Assembly (NCBI GenBank): GCA_902702965.1
Contig: CACRXP010000681.1
Location: 200,529 to 264,528 of the forward strand
DNA from: Spirometra erinaceieuropaei
Taxonomy: Eukaryota; Platyhelminthes; Cestoda; Diphyllobothriidea; Diphyllobothriidae
Length of the DNA: 64,000 nt
Direction: 5' to 3'
Numbering within the stretch: position 1 is the stretch's first letter; every line of letters begins with the position of its first letter. The translations under genes were made by a program, and so were the position numbers. Shown here in pieces: positions 11,086 through 22,991 of this stretch. The notes beneath the pieces are model-generated. The model saw only the letters and a program-made list of their open reading frames with translations, had not been told where the DNA came from and did not search any database.

Positions 11086-12618
11086 CTAACCGTTTTTTTT
11101 CTGTTTACGACGTCGAAGTCGACAGTCTGTGGACAGGACCTTAAGAAATCCTTCTTTGAGAAACAAGTAGAAGTCGCTTTCGCCCATATGTACCAAGTTT
11201 AATAAATCGGAGTCGACGGGTTCGTATGAACTACCCGAAGTAATTGTGCCTGCGTTAGACAGCTCCAGGGATGACAGCCGAATCCTATTTGGCGGGTTGT
11301 TTTCCTCTTCCCAGCAACTAATATCGACAGTTGCCTTTAATGCTAGACCGTGTAGTTTTTGCGAAACACGAGCAAAGTTGTTCATGGGGTCATCAAGAGC
11401 TTGAAAGTTTGACTTCTGAAACGAGAACGCATTGGTTAATATTTAAAAACCGAATGAAATTTCGAGCCTTCATTCAACATGGACATTTAAAACGGACAAT
11501 ATCCGCAAATAGTTTGTTAAAATAGTTTATAGGTTTCCTTCCGTCCACTTCTTACCAAATTCACTATGGTAACTTCCTTGTTTGGTTTTAAAGATAGGCA
11601 AGTGTACCGCCAATAGTCTTCTGGCGATGTGCTTTCTAATAATGCACAGTTAAAAAGCAAATATGGAAGTTGGAATGTCATTTCGAATAGTAAAACATTG
11701 TTCCTGCTTCGCGGCATTTTCTCGAACCCGTGATGGTTTGCCCGTCGCAGCAAGGATTCCGCAACATGCTCAACGATAATTTCGGGGCCAGTTCGCGGAC
11801 AGTTGGGAGTTTCTTAAAACAAAATGTATAACCAAATTATGTGTTATTCTAAGGATATCAGAAAACGTATTATCCAGAGACAATGCTAACAAACGACAAT
11901 TATTTTATGGTCTGCGGTATCAAGGCAGTTGGGCTTACATATACACCCTAGTTGGCTACCTTGCGGATGAGTTGCTTAAGGTTGTGTTGTTTCTACGTTT
12001 TTGTTTGGTAGCATCAGAAACTACTTAACAAATCAATGAGATGACGTTCGAAGCACAGGGTTTGAACATGACCCCTGACAATTTTCTTACATATCCGCCA
12101 TTTATTTAACATTTGAGCATACTTTCTGCCTGTTTAAATAATTAACTCAACGCTTGTTTTTAGTCTATAGCACTGTCGTTCTCAGAATGTTTTAATTGGA
12201 TATTTGTTATATGATATAGTCTACGTCAGTTCTGTGATACGCCTTATTGTACAATTAGACTCATTTATGTTATTAAGATAATAGATGTAGAAACTCTAAT
12301 TCTTATTTCACATTTCCAAACACTAATTCCCTAAATTCCTTACTGACACTGATGCATGGTTCTTATTGTTCAAATGATTGCCCACTGACACCTCTAATTA
12401 CATAAGAATTAGCAGTATTGAAATCATTCGCATAAAAAAATTATGTGTTTTAACAGATTAAAGGTAGAAAACAAAGCAGTCTTAAAGGACGAGTTTTTTT
12501 GCATCCTTCAGCCACCTGTGGTACTCATAGAACTGTTGTTTTCAGGAATTCGACTTTGCGTATAAGTGCAACATTTGACAGTATGAAGCAAAAGGGAAAC
12601 CGCAATGAGTAATTTCAT
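11086..12618 (-). CDS. S2, family S secreted protein, open copy with basic C-terminal tail
   Basis: Predicted 216-residue secreted protein of unknown function. Exons on the minus strand: 12618-12555 (signal peptide, preceded by GGCGAAAGG), 11812-11556 and 11415-11086. Junctions are GT/AG and keep frame (64 nt, 257 nt, 330 nt). The leader MKLLIAVSLLLHTVKCC has a clear hydrophobic core. Exon 2 shows NCPR (Cys26), a helix-like HVAESLLRRA stretch (37-46), FEK at 51-53, Cys77, then YWRYTC with Cys93. Exon 3 has GLALKATVDI (130-139), RIRLSSLEL (151-159), DFYLFLKEGF (188-197) and Cys205. Where other copies stop just after this Cys, S2 runs on with a tail rich in Arg and Lys to residue 216. Introns are 742 and 140 nt. 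No frame break seen. The function is not recognised; extracellular export is inferred from the leader. Confidence 0.75.
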
Positions 12619-12730
12619 CCTTTCGCCCAAAATTTCCAAATACCCATATCATGAATAAATTTAATCTCTACCACCAACGCAATTCATAGCTGGATTACTC
12701 AGTGCTCATTGGTGAACCGTTCTGATCATG
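12619..12730 (-). promoter_or_regulatory. S2 upstream region with CCAAT box
   Basis: Read on the minus strand, a CACCAATGAGC lies about 90 bases before the S2 ATG, and GGCGAAAGG directly precedes the ATG. S3 has the same GGCGAAAGG before its ATG and a GCCAATCACC further up. No clear TATA box is visible. Confidence 0.35.
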
Positions 12731-12799
12731 AGAGGCGTATGCGAGAATAGAAATTAAGCGATTCGCAGATTGCTATACCATTAAAGGCCTAACGCCATA

Positions 12800-13944
12800 G
12801 GCCAAATTGTTTTATTATGGGCTGCTGTGTTTTATCCTTGCATAGACAATCGGGATTGGATGAAAGACGGGAATTCGTTTTTTGATTGTCGAGGGATTGT
12901 AGGAAGATAATCCACCCGAGCCTGTCAATGCGGTTTTTATTTGTAGTCTGTCATTGTCAATGGAAATTCAGAGTCGGAAATTTGCAAATTGTCCTGTTCT
13001 TCTTTATTGAGGCATAATTTGAAAACAGCAGATCTTCACTGGGACTTTTTTCGATTTGCCGACCTCACCTTCATACAACTATTCCTACTGTTCTCCGGAA
13101 AATAATAGCGAGAATCACTTTAGTTGGAGCATTAATTATTTAAGATATAAGGATTTAAGTGCTGATTTTACATCCAGTCATACTACAAAATACTGATTCC
13201 GTCGGGTTTGATTCACTCTTTGAAATGAAAGATTGTTGAACTCAGGAATTCAGAGCAGATTCTATAGAATATCAGCATCGAATCAATAAATTTTTATCTG
13301 ATGCAGCGTTAGTTGACCATTCTTTCCTCTCTCGCTTCTAAGTCGGTGTCCTTCAATAATCGCCTATTCGGCGAAACCTTGACGTAAATGTTAATGTTCT
13401 CACGAACTAACGACTTATATCTCATGAGCCCCTAGTCTTAAAAGCAGCAAGTAAAACTGAGCAGTGAATAATATAGAGATTTTGAACGTTAGGGAAACTG
13501 ACAACATAACACGACAGCGGAGCACGCTAGCAAGGCCGGTTGTCCAGGTGTGTTGTTTTCCGTCCTCGTTTCGCGGGCATTTGGGCACCTCTGGAAATGC
13601 AGGTGTTTACAAGATAAATTCTCTTACATTAACAACTTAGAACGACAGTTGCTGTGCAAAGGACCTACAAGCAGATTTACCGTTACAGTGTTTGCAAGAA
13701 ACATGCATGTGGCGCAAATGACCCTATCACAAAACCTGACATCACTTTTCATACTCTTCATTTTGTAACAAGTGTTACCTCGTCAGTTGCATTTGTAATA
13801 CGCAAATCTTTGCCCTTTGGGCTAATACTTTGTCCACATATTCATACTTTTACCGTGAACGTTTCGGTATTTTAAGGAAAACCGAATAAATTTATGTTAA
13901 GCTCGTAAAGTGAGTTATACCCAAATAAGTTAAGTCTACTTTAC
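12800..13944. other. No gene seen
   Basis: AT-rich sequence with two overlapping short frames (13550-13875) that show no motif or leader. I see nothing else to report. Confidence 0.35.
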
Positions 13945-14310
13945 TCGACAATTAGGAACCGGTAAAACCGAGGGTGTCTTTTTGCAAGCGAAGTTAGGCT
14001 ATTCGCATGTGTCTGAAAAAACTAGAGAACGGTTTATGTCGAAACATTTTTTATCTAGTACGGTAGATAATTTCAATGATTTTCCCATTTCATCAGCATA
14101 TGTTATTGATCTTCGCCTGTATAAATATTTCAAAGCAGTTGTCATTTCAGAGCAATCTGAAATGATTATACTGCACCCGGACAGATAAATTATTATTTTT
14201 GTTAAAGCCACGCATAATCAGACCATCTGTTCAGATACCCCAAATCTGACAAGACACAAACAGACAGCGTGGAGTATTCATGGGATTTAACGGAATAAGG
14301 GCATAAGATA
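13945..14310. repeat. Direct repeat R1, copy a
   Basis: About 365 bp that recurs in the same orientation at 14985-15345. Shared landmarks are the 'gaaccggtaaaaccgagg' start, CCCATTTCATCAGC, and AGATAAATTATTATTTTTGT near 14185 (against TAATAAATTATTATTTGTGT near 15217). Divergence is considerable. Short open frames here are not conserved between copies. Confidence 0.55.
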
Positions 14311-14354
14311 ATGAAGTTGTAATTCACTGAGATCCCGCACCTTTCCTGACGTTT

Positions 14355-14960
14355 GGTCAGAAAATAGGGTAATTTTTTTGATTTCCGAATAATTTTGAAC
14401 CCGACCTGTCGGCACACTTACATTCTGTGTTTCCAACCTAAAAGCTCATATATTTCTATACGATATCAAGATGAGACTGCATGGGGCTCATACAATTGAT
14501 CAGTACATCTGAGCCATATTGGAAACTTTATAAGCATTGGAAAATGCAAAGACACGATGTTTTATGAATAGGCATTTTAGCTTAAAGATTCGCATAATGA
14601 GATACATTTTACAACTTAATTATGCCCCTTCATCAAGTACAAACTTCAAAGAAGGCATCATTGTTTTCTAAATATGTAAAAGAATTGATGTTTATATGGT
14701 TGTTTTTATGACGCGTGATCGAATTAATAAGGACATCGAGAATCATTGCGAAAAATTTATACTAGACATGTATTCATATTTTATTGTAGTTGGCCGAAAG
14801 GAAGTTCTTTCGACAGCTGTCATGCTAAAACAACCTAATTATTCTGGAAGTTTGCTGCATGGTGTTTGGTATTACACCCATAATTAGGTTATCTTTTTCG
14901 ATTCGAATACGAACATCAGAATTTTGACCAACCCTTCATGAATTAGCACATCTGCTGTAA
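14355..14960. mobile_element. Foldback element F5, partial
   Basis: Matches the centre and right arm of the foldback family: CCGAATAATTTTGAAC near 14385, as in the copy at 16050, through to a decayed terminus CCCTTCATGAATTAGC at 14931-14946. Most of the left arm is missing. It lies between the two R1 direct repeats. No coding capacity. Confidence 0.5.
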
Positions 14961-14984
14961 GCTGTGTCCACTTTACTTAATAAA

Positions 14985-15345
14985 TAACGAACCATCAAAC
15001 CCAGGGGCGTCTTGTTGCGATGGAGTTGGACCTATTCACTTATATCTTAGTCAAACTGGGGGGCTTTTCATCAAATTGTTATTTACCTTATACTGCAAAT
15101 TATTTCAGCGACTTGCCCATTTAATCAGCTGGTCTCATGAATGTTCGCTTATAAAAATAATACAAGATGCAAGTCATTCCTGAGCAACCTCAAATGCATA
15201 TGCTGCACCAATACTAATAAATTATTATTTGTGTCAAAGTTACTTATATTTACCTAGGCGGTTCAGACATCAATAGCTGGCAATACAGAAACAGTCAGGG
15301 TGGAATATTTTTTTGAATTTAGCAAAAAAGGGTATAATAAAATGA
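14985..15345. repeat. Direct repeat R1, copy b
   Basis: Second copy of the R1 repeat, same strand as 13945-14310 and starting from 'acgaaccatcaaacccaggg'. Together the two copies flank foldback element F5. Confidence 0.5.
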
Positions 15346-15619
15346 CATTAAAATTTATTGATTCTTCGCGTGTTTATATCTCTCCTGCTGCCGTTAGGTG
15401 GAAAAACCCGCAATGTTGCAAAATTCGAACTTACGATACATGAAAAAACAATATTCTGCATAACGGAGTATAAAATGAATTACGATGAGAAATTTCGTCT
15501 TTCCGCCAAACAAACGCATTCTTTAAGGACACAAGACATTTTTTTTCGAAACCAACAATAAGTGAAGACGGACTGTCCAATAATCATTGGTTATGCATAT
15601 GTGTTCAGAAATTTTTTTA

Positions 15620-15800
15620 TCTAAAGCAGGCCGCGTGATGGATGTGCTGGACCAACACAGGGGCAGGCAGGCGTTATCGGGGATGTGCACCTAAAGCGAA
15701 GGCCACAATTTGCAGTGTGGTAGCACACCCAACTGCAGACTTACGCCGCACCAACTGCGATCCGAGTCGTCCTGCCATTTTTTGTTGTTGTATGGAATCC
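15620..15800. other. GC-richer insert left of F3
   Basis: About 180 bp clearly richer in G and C than its surroundings, with a short hairpin-like GTGTGGTAGCACACC near 15716-15730. It replaces the outer left arm of foldback element F3. I do not recognise it; it may be a short interspersed element. Confidence 0.35.
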
Positions 15801-15829
15801 TGATGAGGGTTTTTGTGGGCCAGATGTGT

Positions 15830-16690
15830 GCTTGCATGCAAGATCTATACTCCGCAAAACATGATTTCTTATGTAGTATAAAAATTTTCTCATTAATTTT
15901 CGATGTCCTTGAAAATTAAATTATATTTCATGGAAAACATGCATAAAAATATTCATTATTTTACTTATTCGGTAGAAAATCACGCCTTTTTCCAATTTCA
16001 TACTCAAAAGTAGGGTATAGTTTGGTTTTTAAAAAAATTTTCTAATTCCCGAATAATTTTGAACTCGACCTGCTGTTACACTTGCATTCAGGGTTTCAAA
16101 ACTACAAGCTGTATATTTTCCGTGCACGGAAAACCATGCATTTCTCTACGGTGTTAAGAGGAGACCATATGAGGTTCATAAAATTTAGCAGTGGATTTGA
16201 GTAATATTGTTAACTTTACAAGCCACATTCGTAAATGCAGATACATGACGATTCATGAACGGCCATTTAATGGTATTAAAAAAATCTCGCAATTATAAAC
16301 TTTGTAAGAACCGAATTATGCTCTACTTTTGGGCATCAAGTTGGAAGAAGGCGCGATTTTCTACCGAATAAGTATAGGAATGAATTTGTTTTTGCATGTC
16401 TTCCATGAAATATAATTGAATTTTCAAGGACACCGAAAATAAATGAGAAAATTTCACACCACATAAGTAGTCATTTTTTGCAGAGTATAGATCTTGCATG
16501 CAGCAGAAAATAAGTTCTTTCGAAAGCCGACACCCTGAGGTAACTGGTTCATTACCGATTTGTGCTGCATCATGATGAGTTTTAAAACACTACTTAATTT
16601 ATCTATTCGAACCAAGAACGCGTTTCGAAATTTTGGTTAACATTTCACGAATTTGCATACCTGCTCCCATGCTGCTGTGAAGCACACGGT
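15830..16690. mobile_element. Foldback element F3, left end truncated
   Basis: Palindromic element with the perfect central dyad TTTTCCGTGCACGGAAAA at 16117-16134. The left arm from GCATGCAAGATCTATACTC near 15836 pairs with the right arm GAGTATAGATCTTGCATGC near 16484. The outer right arm and terminus are present to about 16690, while the outer left arm is absent. The arms match F2 and F4. Confidence 0.65.
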
Positions 16691-17339
16691 GCAGATCGCA
16701 ATGCTGACTGACTAATGTGTAAATTAACCGAATCCATTCTTGCAAGAGCTACTGGTAGTTGAGTTTAGAAGCTCAATAACATTCAGAAAAGGGGATTAAA
16801 TTTGATTATTGTGGATATACAGGATACGCGGTCATTTACTCCGCTATCTTAAGATGTGCAGCTTGCTGAGATATTGACTTTTCTGATTTTCAAGCGGCAA
16901 AATTCATCTGTTAAGTATCTTGCAGCCAGCTGATGTCAAGATGCCAAGACTGGTCAGGTTCATCCATTTGCGTGGCACTTTCTGAAAGGTATTGGGAGCA
17001 GAAACCGGTGATGCCTCGAAATTGTCATCGGTGCATGCCAACGAGGAGCCATTGATGCCTTTGACCGGTCAGGAGGTTAGACTCAGGAAGATAGGCAACC
17101 TTTTTCACTCCGAGATGAATGTGCATATGTGCAGGCCTCCTCATGCTAACTGTTGTTTCCATAGTGGAGTATGCGCAAACACGGACTGTCTAAATGAGTA
17201 TGTAGCGACATTTAAATATGTTTTGTTTTAATCAGTTACAATACGCTTTGACACAACTTTGAATAAGAAAAAGAACACGCACGTGCACTTTTAACTGCCG
17301 ACGACTTTGTTCTTATTTACTAGTTTGTAACTGTTGGGA
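16691..17339. other. No gene supported before the gypsy element
   Basis: A 79-codon frame (16992-17231) has no motif that I recognise. The sequence shortly before 17340 may be the 5' LTR of the retrotransposon that follows, but I could not pair it with a 3' LTR. Confidence 0.3.
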
Positions 17340-17634
17340 TACTGCTATTTTCGTTTCCTGGATAGCCTACTCGCTGTGCCCAACTAGTGGGTGTGTCTCT
17401 TATACTGGTGACCCTACATCGTTCATAGCTCCTTCTGTTTAATCTCTGCATAACTATTTCCAATCGGATTAATCCTCCCTCTAATTTTTATCGATCAGAT
17501 TATTCATGTAGCCCTTATCTGCTGTGCACACTGTCTCACCCTTTCATCCAATACGAGCGCTACCCTTCAGTCTCACCGTCAACGCGCCAGTCCTCTACCC
17601 CATTTATCTGACCTCTGACCGATCCCGGCTAATT

Positions 17635-18438
17635 ATGTCCAGCGATTCTACCAGCCAGCCGATAGCCGGCATTCGCACTTTTGACCTGCCATCCGTGTGG
17701 CTCGGTGACATCGCGTTATGGCTGCGCACTGTAGAGTCACGATTCGCCCTCCGTCAGATCACACGAGAGGATACGAAATTTCACTATGTTGTGGCAGCAC
17801 TCCCAATGGACATCGCCACCGACCTCCGCGACATCATAGATTGCCCGCCCACAGAAGCCCCTTATACTGCCCTAAAGGAGGCCCTCATTTCCCGCATTTC
17901 CCTCTCAACGCAAAAACGTCTCCAGCGTTTAATTTCTGAGGAGGACCTCGGTGACAGGAAGCCTACGCAGCTTCTTAGGCGTTTGGAGCAGTTGGCAGAC
18001 GGTCAAAAGCTGGATGCCACCATGCTCAAGCAACTTTTCCTCCAACGGTTGCCTCCTTCTGTGCAAGCCATCCATGCGCCTAACATTCCTTCGTCGACAG
18101 TTCAGATGCTCGCGGAGACTGCTGACCGTATACTCGAGTACTACCACCCTCCTGTTACGGTTAACGTCGCTAGTCGAAGCACAACCGCCCCCACAATCGA
18201 GGATGTTGTCAAACGTCTGGATGCCCTCACTCTCGAAGTTTCCCAGCTCCGGGCCACTCGCGGCTATAACCCTCGTAGTCCTGCAATTTCTCGCCGCCCG
18301 AGATCTCCCACTCCAAACAAACCTACAGTTGATGGTTTCTGTTGGTATCATCACAATTATGGTTCTAACGCCCATCGCTGCCACTCTCCGTGCAAATATA
18401 AAACACCCGCGTCGGAAAACTCCCCTGCCGAACAGTAA
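17635..18438 (+). CDS. Gag-like protein of the gypsy element
   Basis: About 267 residues from the ATG at 17635. The frame is open further back to 17524, but the region before 17635 looks like leader. Gag proteins form the retrotransposon particle and bind its RNA. The protein shows FDLPSVWLGDIALWLRTVES near the start, then KFHYVVAALP and LQRLISEEDLGDRKPTQLLR, hallmarks of this Gag group. The C-terminus has CWYHHNYGSNAHRCHSPC (Cys, Cys and His residues), the zinc-binding-like end found in many gypsy-type Gags. The stop is at 18436-18438. The protease frame is in -1 and has been open since 18402, so Gag and Pol overlap by about 37 nt. Gag itself looks intact although the element is not. Confidence 0.85.
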   Translation: MSSDSTSQPIAGIRTFDLPSVWLGDIALWLRTVESRFALRQITREDTKFHYVVAALPMDIATDLRDIIDCPPTEAPYTALKEALISRISLSTQKRLQRLISEEDLGDRKPTQLLRRLEQLADGQKLDATMLKQLFLQRLPPSVQAIHAPNIPSSTVQMLAETADRILEYYHPPVTVNVASRSTTAPTIEDVVKRLDALTLEVSQLRATRGYNPRSPAISRRPRSPTPNKPTVDGFCWYHHNYGSNAHRCHSPCKYKTPASENSPAEQ

Positions 18439-18920
18439 GGGCGACGAACGTGGTCGGCACATCCTCTCCCAGTCGCTTACTCCACATCTATGACAGGACT
18501 TCCTGTCGTAATTTTCTCGTGGATACTGGTGCGGAGATCAGTTTAATTCCACCCACCTTGACTGACCGTAAGTCACCAAATTCTTCATTTTTCCTCCAAG
18601 CAGCTAACAATACTTCTATTAAAACTTTTGGTCAACGATCCCTAACACTAGATTTGGGTCTAAGACGTTCATTTCGTTGGCTATTTACTATCGCTGATGT
18701 CCATACTGCCATTCTTGGCGCTGCTTTTATATCCTTTTTCGGTATCCTCGTTGACATTAAGTCCCATAAATTATTTGATCCTAAGACTTCTTTACATTGT
18801 AATTGTTCCACTCGTACCCTTGCATCACCTAATCCACGCATTTCAACAATCCCTTCGTCTACTCCCTATCATCGTTTACTTTCGAAATTTTCCATATATC
18901 ACACGACCTTCACAATTTAA
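18402..18920 (+). pseudogene. Retropepsin region of gypsy Pol
   Basis: Open in the -1 frame relative to Gag. It contains LVDTGAEISLIPP with the catalytic D-T-G-A encoded at 18522-18533, then ILGAAFISFFGILVDIKSHK, matching the flap and C-terminal part of retropepsin in gypsy Pol. The aspartic protease would cut the Gag-Pol polyprotein. The frame stops at 18920. The downstream RT continues in another frame from about 18885, so a frameshift has broken Pol. Confidence 0.75.
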
Positions 18921-19255
18921 CCAACCTATTAAGCAATCTGTTGTACATTATATTTTAACTACTGGACCACCCGTGTTTAGCCGTCCCCGTCGTTTAGCCG
19001 CCGATAAGTTAGCCATAGCCAAGGCTGAATTCAGTCACATGATGGAGCTAGGCATAGTTAGGCCTTCCACTAGTCCATAGGCTGCACCTCTCCATATGCT
19101 GTGCAAAAAGTCTCTCGTTGACTGGCGCCCATGCGGGGATTACCGACGGTTAAACACCTCCACTGTGCCTGACAGGTATCCACTTCCCCATCTCCACGAC
19201 TTTTCATCTAGCCTAGCTGGAGCAAATCTAACAACTACCTTGTCAATTCCTTGAA
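18885..19255 (+). pseudogene. Gypsy RT N-terminal fragment, broken
   Basis: Reads FSRPRRLAADKLAIAKAEF then MMELGIVRPSTSP, stop TAG at 19078-19080, then DWRPCGDYRRLNTSTVPDRY. This covers the RT fingers only. The catalytic YxDD block is absent, so the fragment cannot be active. After about 19255 the sequence is unrelated. Confidence 0.75.
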
Positions 19256-22200
19256 AATATGTAAACGAATCGTTGGTTTGCGACTTACTGCGCAAAAATA
19301 TATGTGCAAATTTTAATCGGCTGCAACTAGCGACCGATTTGTCAAACAATTTCTCGACAAATTTGACAAACAAGCATGCAACGATTAATTTGAACAAACG
19401 CATTCCAACTTTGTCCGATGTTCTCTTCAACCTGAGATTCAACGCAAGCGAAAGTAGAAATACACAAACTGTTACGGGCCTCAATGAGGACAAACGTCTA
19501 GGCAGATGTCAGTTACGCCATTTATGTGCCCAGAGGGTGTATGTCTCCTCGGATTTTCCGATTGTTTGAGCCTTAGCTCCAGCCATCGAATACACCCAAC
19601 CACTAAGACAGACCTGCGACACTCGCCAAACTATAGACTTAATCATCAATTCACGAAGCTGTAAATTGTTTACTCGACTTGAATGTGTATAATTCGCGCT
19701 AAGGTCGACGCCACATCAAAGCAGATCCATAGCATCCTCCGACGACCAAACCAACAAGACGACCAAGAGACATGTCACCTCAAAAAGCTGACTTCATTTC
19801 CAACTCCAGACATACGCCAGTCCACAAAGTAGTTCTGACCTCTTTATGTTCACTTACAAACTTCAGGCAACCCAGCCTTACGCCGTCCGTCCTGCAATTT
19901 CTCGTTATGTCGATCAAATCCAATGCTGTCTGAAGCAGTTTCCCAATAGAGTTTCAGCCTTTTAGAACATCTATGCTGATAAAAGTTGGGTTATGGAGAG
20001 GGGAGAAAACACCGTCGATCTGTGGATGACGTGATTTCTACTTCTGCATGAAATAGCCGCATAACCTAATCAAGCGTCTGCAGGTACACTTACGGCGGTC
20101 AACGCTACATGCCGCCGGGTCCTGAAAAACATACTTCGCGGACTCAGAATAAAAGCGACGACGATTGGTGATTAGTTTCCACAATTAGGAAACACCTAAA
20201 ATTAGGATAAAAGTCGGCTAGTAATTGTACGTGCACAATAATTCGTGATGCATGTGCGTTTCAAGACAACGTTTATCTCCAGACGCATTTATATTATATT
20301 ATATTCAAACATTTTCCAATCGATTATGCCAGTTATTTTCCATCTTATAATTAAGAGATTGAATAAGCATTAATAACTGCCAGCAATGTTAGGCCGTCCG
20401 CTTGCAAATTCTTCATTTGAGCTGCAACGATGCTCAGCAGCGTCACACGGTACTGACGGATAGAATAACAGGCTGACAAAGCATGTTAGTTAAATCCGAC
20501 GTGGGATGGACTTTCGAAATAAACGCTTGCTCTACTCATGCTCTACTCTGAATCCTTGCTCTACTCATTGCGGTGCATGAGGCCCAGTATTTTCCTATCA
20601 CAAATATATATTTAATCATCAGGTTTTTCATGTTTTGATTCGCCACTGTGTCTGGACATCGTAGTGAACACAGCATTAGCTTTATTGTAGACGCTATGAT
20701 ATTCTCGAGTACGTTTTTGTGTATGCTGTCTAAATAATTTCTGAAATTTCTGCGCGACAGACTAATTTCAGTGAATTTGAGAGCGCATTCCAGCAGTCCA
20801 CCGGCAATTCTCGGCCGTTATAATCCAGTGCTGATTAGGCGAATCTAGTTTGCATAGCATCGGCGACCGTTTACAACCCGCGATGAACGGCAATCAGTTC
20901 TACCTAACCTCGTACGTTTATGTCTAGGGCAAGTAGCTTGATCATTAATGTTTCGTACGCGTATTCGTGCCCAGCGCCTAGGGTTAAGGGAATCACACAA
21001 CTTCGCGAGAATGAATTTAGATAGGCAGCTGTTGTTTTCAAAGTGTCTGATAAAAGGTGACCAGATCAATAAGTCTATAAATCGAAATGTTGGTTGAATG
21101 CCACGCTTCGTACAGCAAACTCGATATTCCATCATCCTGCCCACTCAAAACACGAGTACGCAACTGAAGACAAATATGTGCTTTTGTAGGAAGCCATGGA
21201 CGGCTTCTAAGCAAAGTTCATTATTCACCTATCTATCTGCCCTTTTCCCTTCACCTAACCCATTTTAAACGTGTATTCAGGCTGCAAACCAGCGCTTCGT
21301 TTAGCCCATCAAATGGGCGGCGGATCGCATTTGGCATTATGCTTCAAAAGAGAAAAAAGATTCTTCCAAGTAAGTTGTGGCGCAGATTTACAAAGTAAAC
21401 TGTGACGAATGAACAAAGACCAGCACTAAACTGCAACGGGGTTACAAAACGCCTCAGGTTATGCATTTCGAGAAGTCCTACATGTATGTCCATAGCCGTC
21501 AGACACATTTACGAAGCCGAAAGTGAGGCTCAGGACGTACCAAATTTGCACTGAATCATGCGTCAATTTTTTACACAGTAAAGACTGTTCTTAAAATTAG
21601 TTCAACATTGTGGGTGTTGTTTTCTACAATGGTACTTACGGAAAATTGCGCATTCGTGATAATTTAACTTAACAAATGTTGGTACAAGATGATAAGGGAA
21701 AGCGTGCACTTCTCCCAATCGAATTATGATGATTGCTCTCGAGTTAAGCTTCCTGACTTTAGAACATAGTCTTATTTCAACCCATAGCTAAAGTGACACT
21801 GCAAGGATTGGTACTTAACGACCGAAGTTTCGCTGTCGTTATTCATTCATCTGTCAGACAAGTAGCAACACAGTTTTTTTTGTGTTGACTGCCATATAAT
21901 AAAATGTGTCTATCAGAGGAAGCACAATAAATGTAACTAATTCAAGTGGATTAATCAATCAAACAAATGACGTTGTCGTAAAAAATTGCACCCCTCAACA
22001 TAGTTTACTATTATACGCACGCAATGACGCACTTACTTGGATTTGTCTTCTCTAATGGGCTCATGTGTATTCATGATCACACTTGACACTGCTGCATATC
22101 CACATCAATTCTGATTTTACAAGCAGGTATACAGTTTTTCTCCAGCCATGTTGGACGCTAAAACGCCAAAATTCAAATATGAAATTTCAAGTTTGTAAGC

Positions 22201-22991
22201 CATGCTGAACTGTCTGCTGCACCGAAGAGTCCTTGCGTAAACTTCTTTGTCTGAAGTGTTCGCCTTTGTCTTGTGGTAGTTACTCTAGAGCTAGGCATCC
22301 ACGTGTATATAAAAACTGCATAGATGCACCCTTAAATTTACTGCGACTGAATATCCTATTTTTGGCTTCGGACATAATGTTTAAGGTTGCCTTAATTGCC
22401 TGACTAAATGACAACATAACAGAGCCGCATAAACCAAAGTCTGCTACTGTTTAAAAAAATGCTTGTTGTTCATTTTGTTGATTACCGTGTTCAAGCCCTT
22501 CCCAAATGACAGCGAACGATATGAATCTTGACTGAAACTCATCTATTTTCTGTGTGATCTTGCTTTCCCTTATATGTATTGCCCCACCTATAAAACTCTA
22601 TCTATCACCATTCAACGTTTGACACACCTATCTAGCTCAAGTTAGTTGTGGGTCATACACCCTATTGTTGTCTCTGTGTTTTCTGCAATAATGTGGCTTG
22701 AAACGCAAACAAGTGCAATTACTTTTAATCAGATTTTTCAATTTACCATGTTTTAATCCATTGTTAAAAGGATGGTTATCTTGGCCATGTTAATTCATCA
22801 TCGGCCAAGCAATTAGTAACATCAAATATTTGCAGAAGTCTGACAAAGGAGGAAATGTGTCTAAAATTGAGATTCATTTCTCCTGATTATTTACAAATTG
22901 CGAACGTTGAATGTTTAAAAACAATTACGTTATTTGTCACAACTGTGAGATTGCCTTTCTTATAACGCACAATGGTCTATATTGCTAATAA
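19256..22991. other. No gene supported; one degenerate repeat
   Basis: Open frames at 19273-19569 and 20845-21144 (-) lack recognisable domains. Between about 19699 and 20160 the DNA resembles stretches near 25037-25116 and 27001-27400, so it is probably a decayed copy of the R4 repeat. At 20528-20572 TTGCTCTACTCAT-like units occur three times. The rest is AT-rich with nothing seen. Confidence 0.35.

Larger units (their letters stand above)
17340..19255 (+). mobile_element. Ty3/gypsy-type LTR retrotransposon remnant (Gag, protease, start of RT)
   Basis: The order is LTR-like/primer-site region, Gag, retropepsin, then the N-terminal part of a reverse transcriptase. A TGGTGACCC at 17406-17414 resembles the sequence that often follows the 5' LTR as primer binding site in gypsy-like elements. 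The RT keeps MELGIVRPS, then DWRPCGDYRRLN and PDRYPLPH, typical of Ty3/gypsy fingers. It is interrupted by TAG at 19078-19080 (a Trp codon in relatives) and ends at a TGA near 19252. RNase H, integrase and the 3' LTR were not found. An inactive fragment. Confidence 0.8.

Noticed and set aside
18414..18420. GGAAAAC as a proven slippery site
   Set aside because: It does not fit X XXY YYZ in the Gag frame, so it is only mentioned as a candidate region.
17929..18493. Long frames overlapping Gag (17929-18462 minus, 17951-18493 plus)
   Set aside because: Shadows of the Gag frame in GC-richer DNA; no motifs, whereas Gag has a full set.
20845..21144. 99-codon minus-strand frame rich in Arg
   Set aside because: Looks protein-like in part, but I could not tie it to a family or to any repeat here; left out as a gene.
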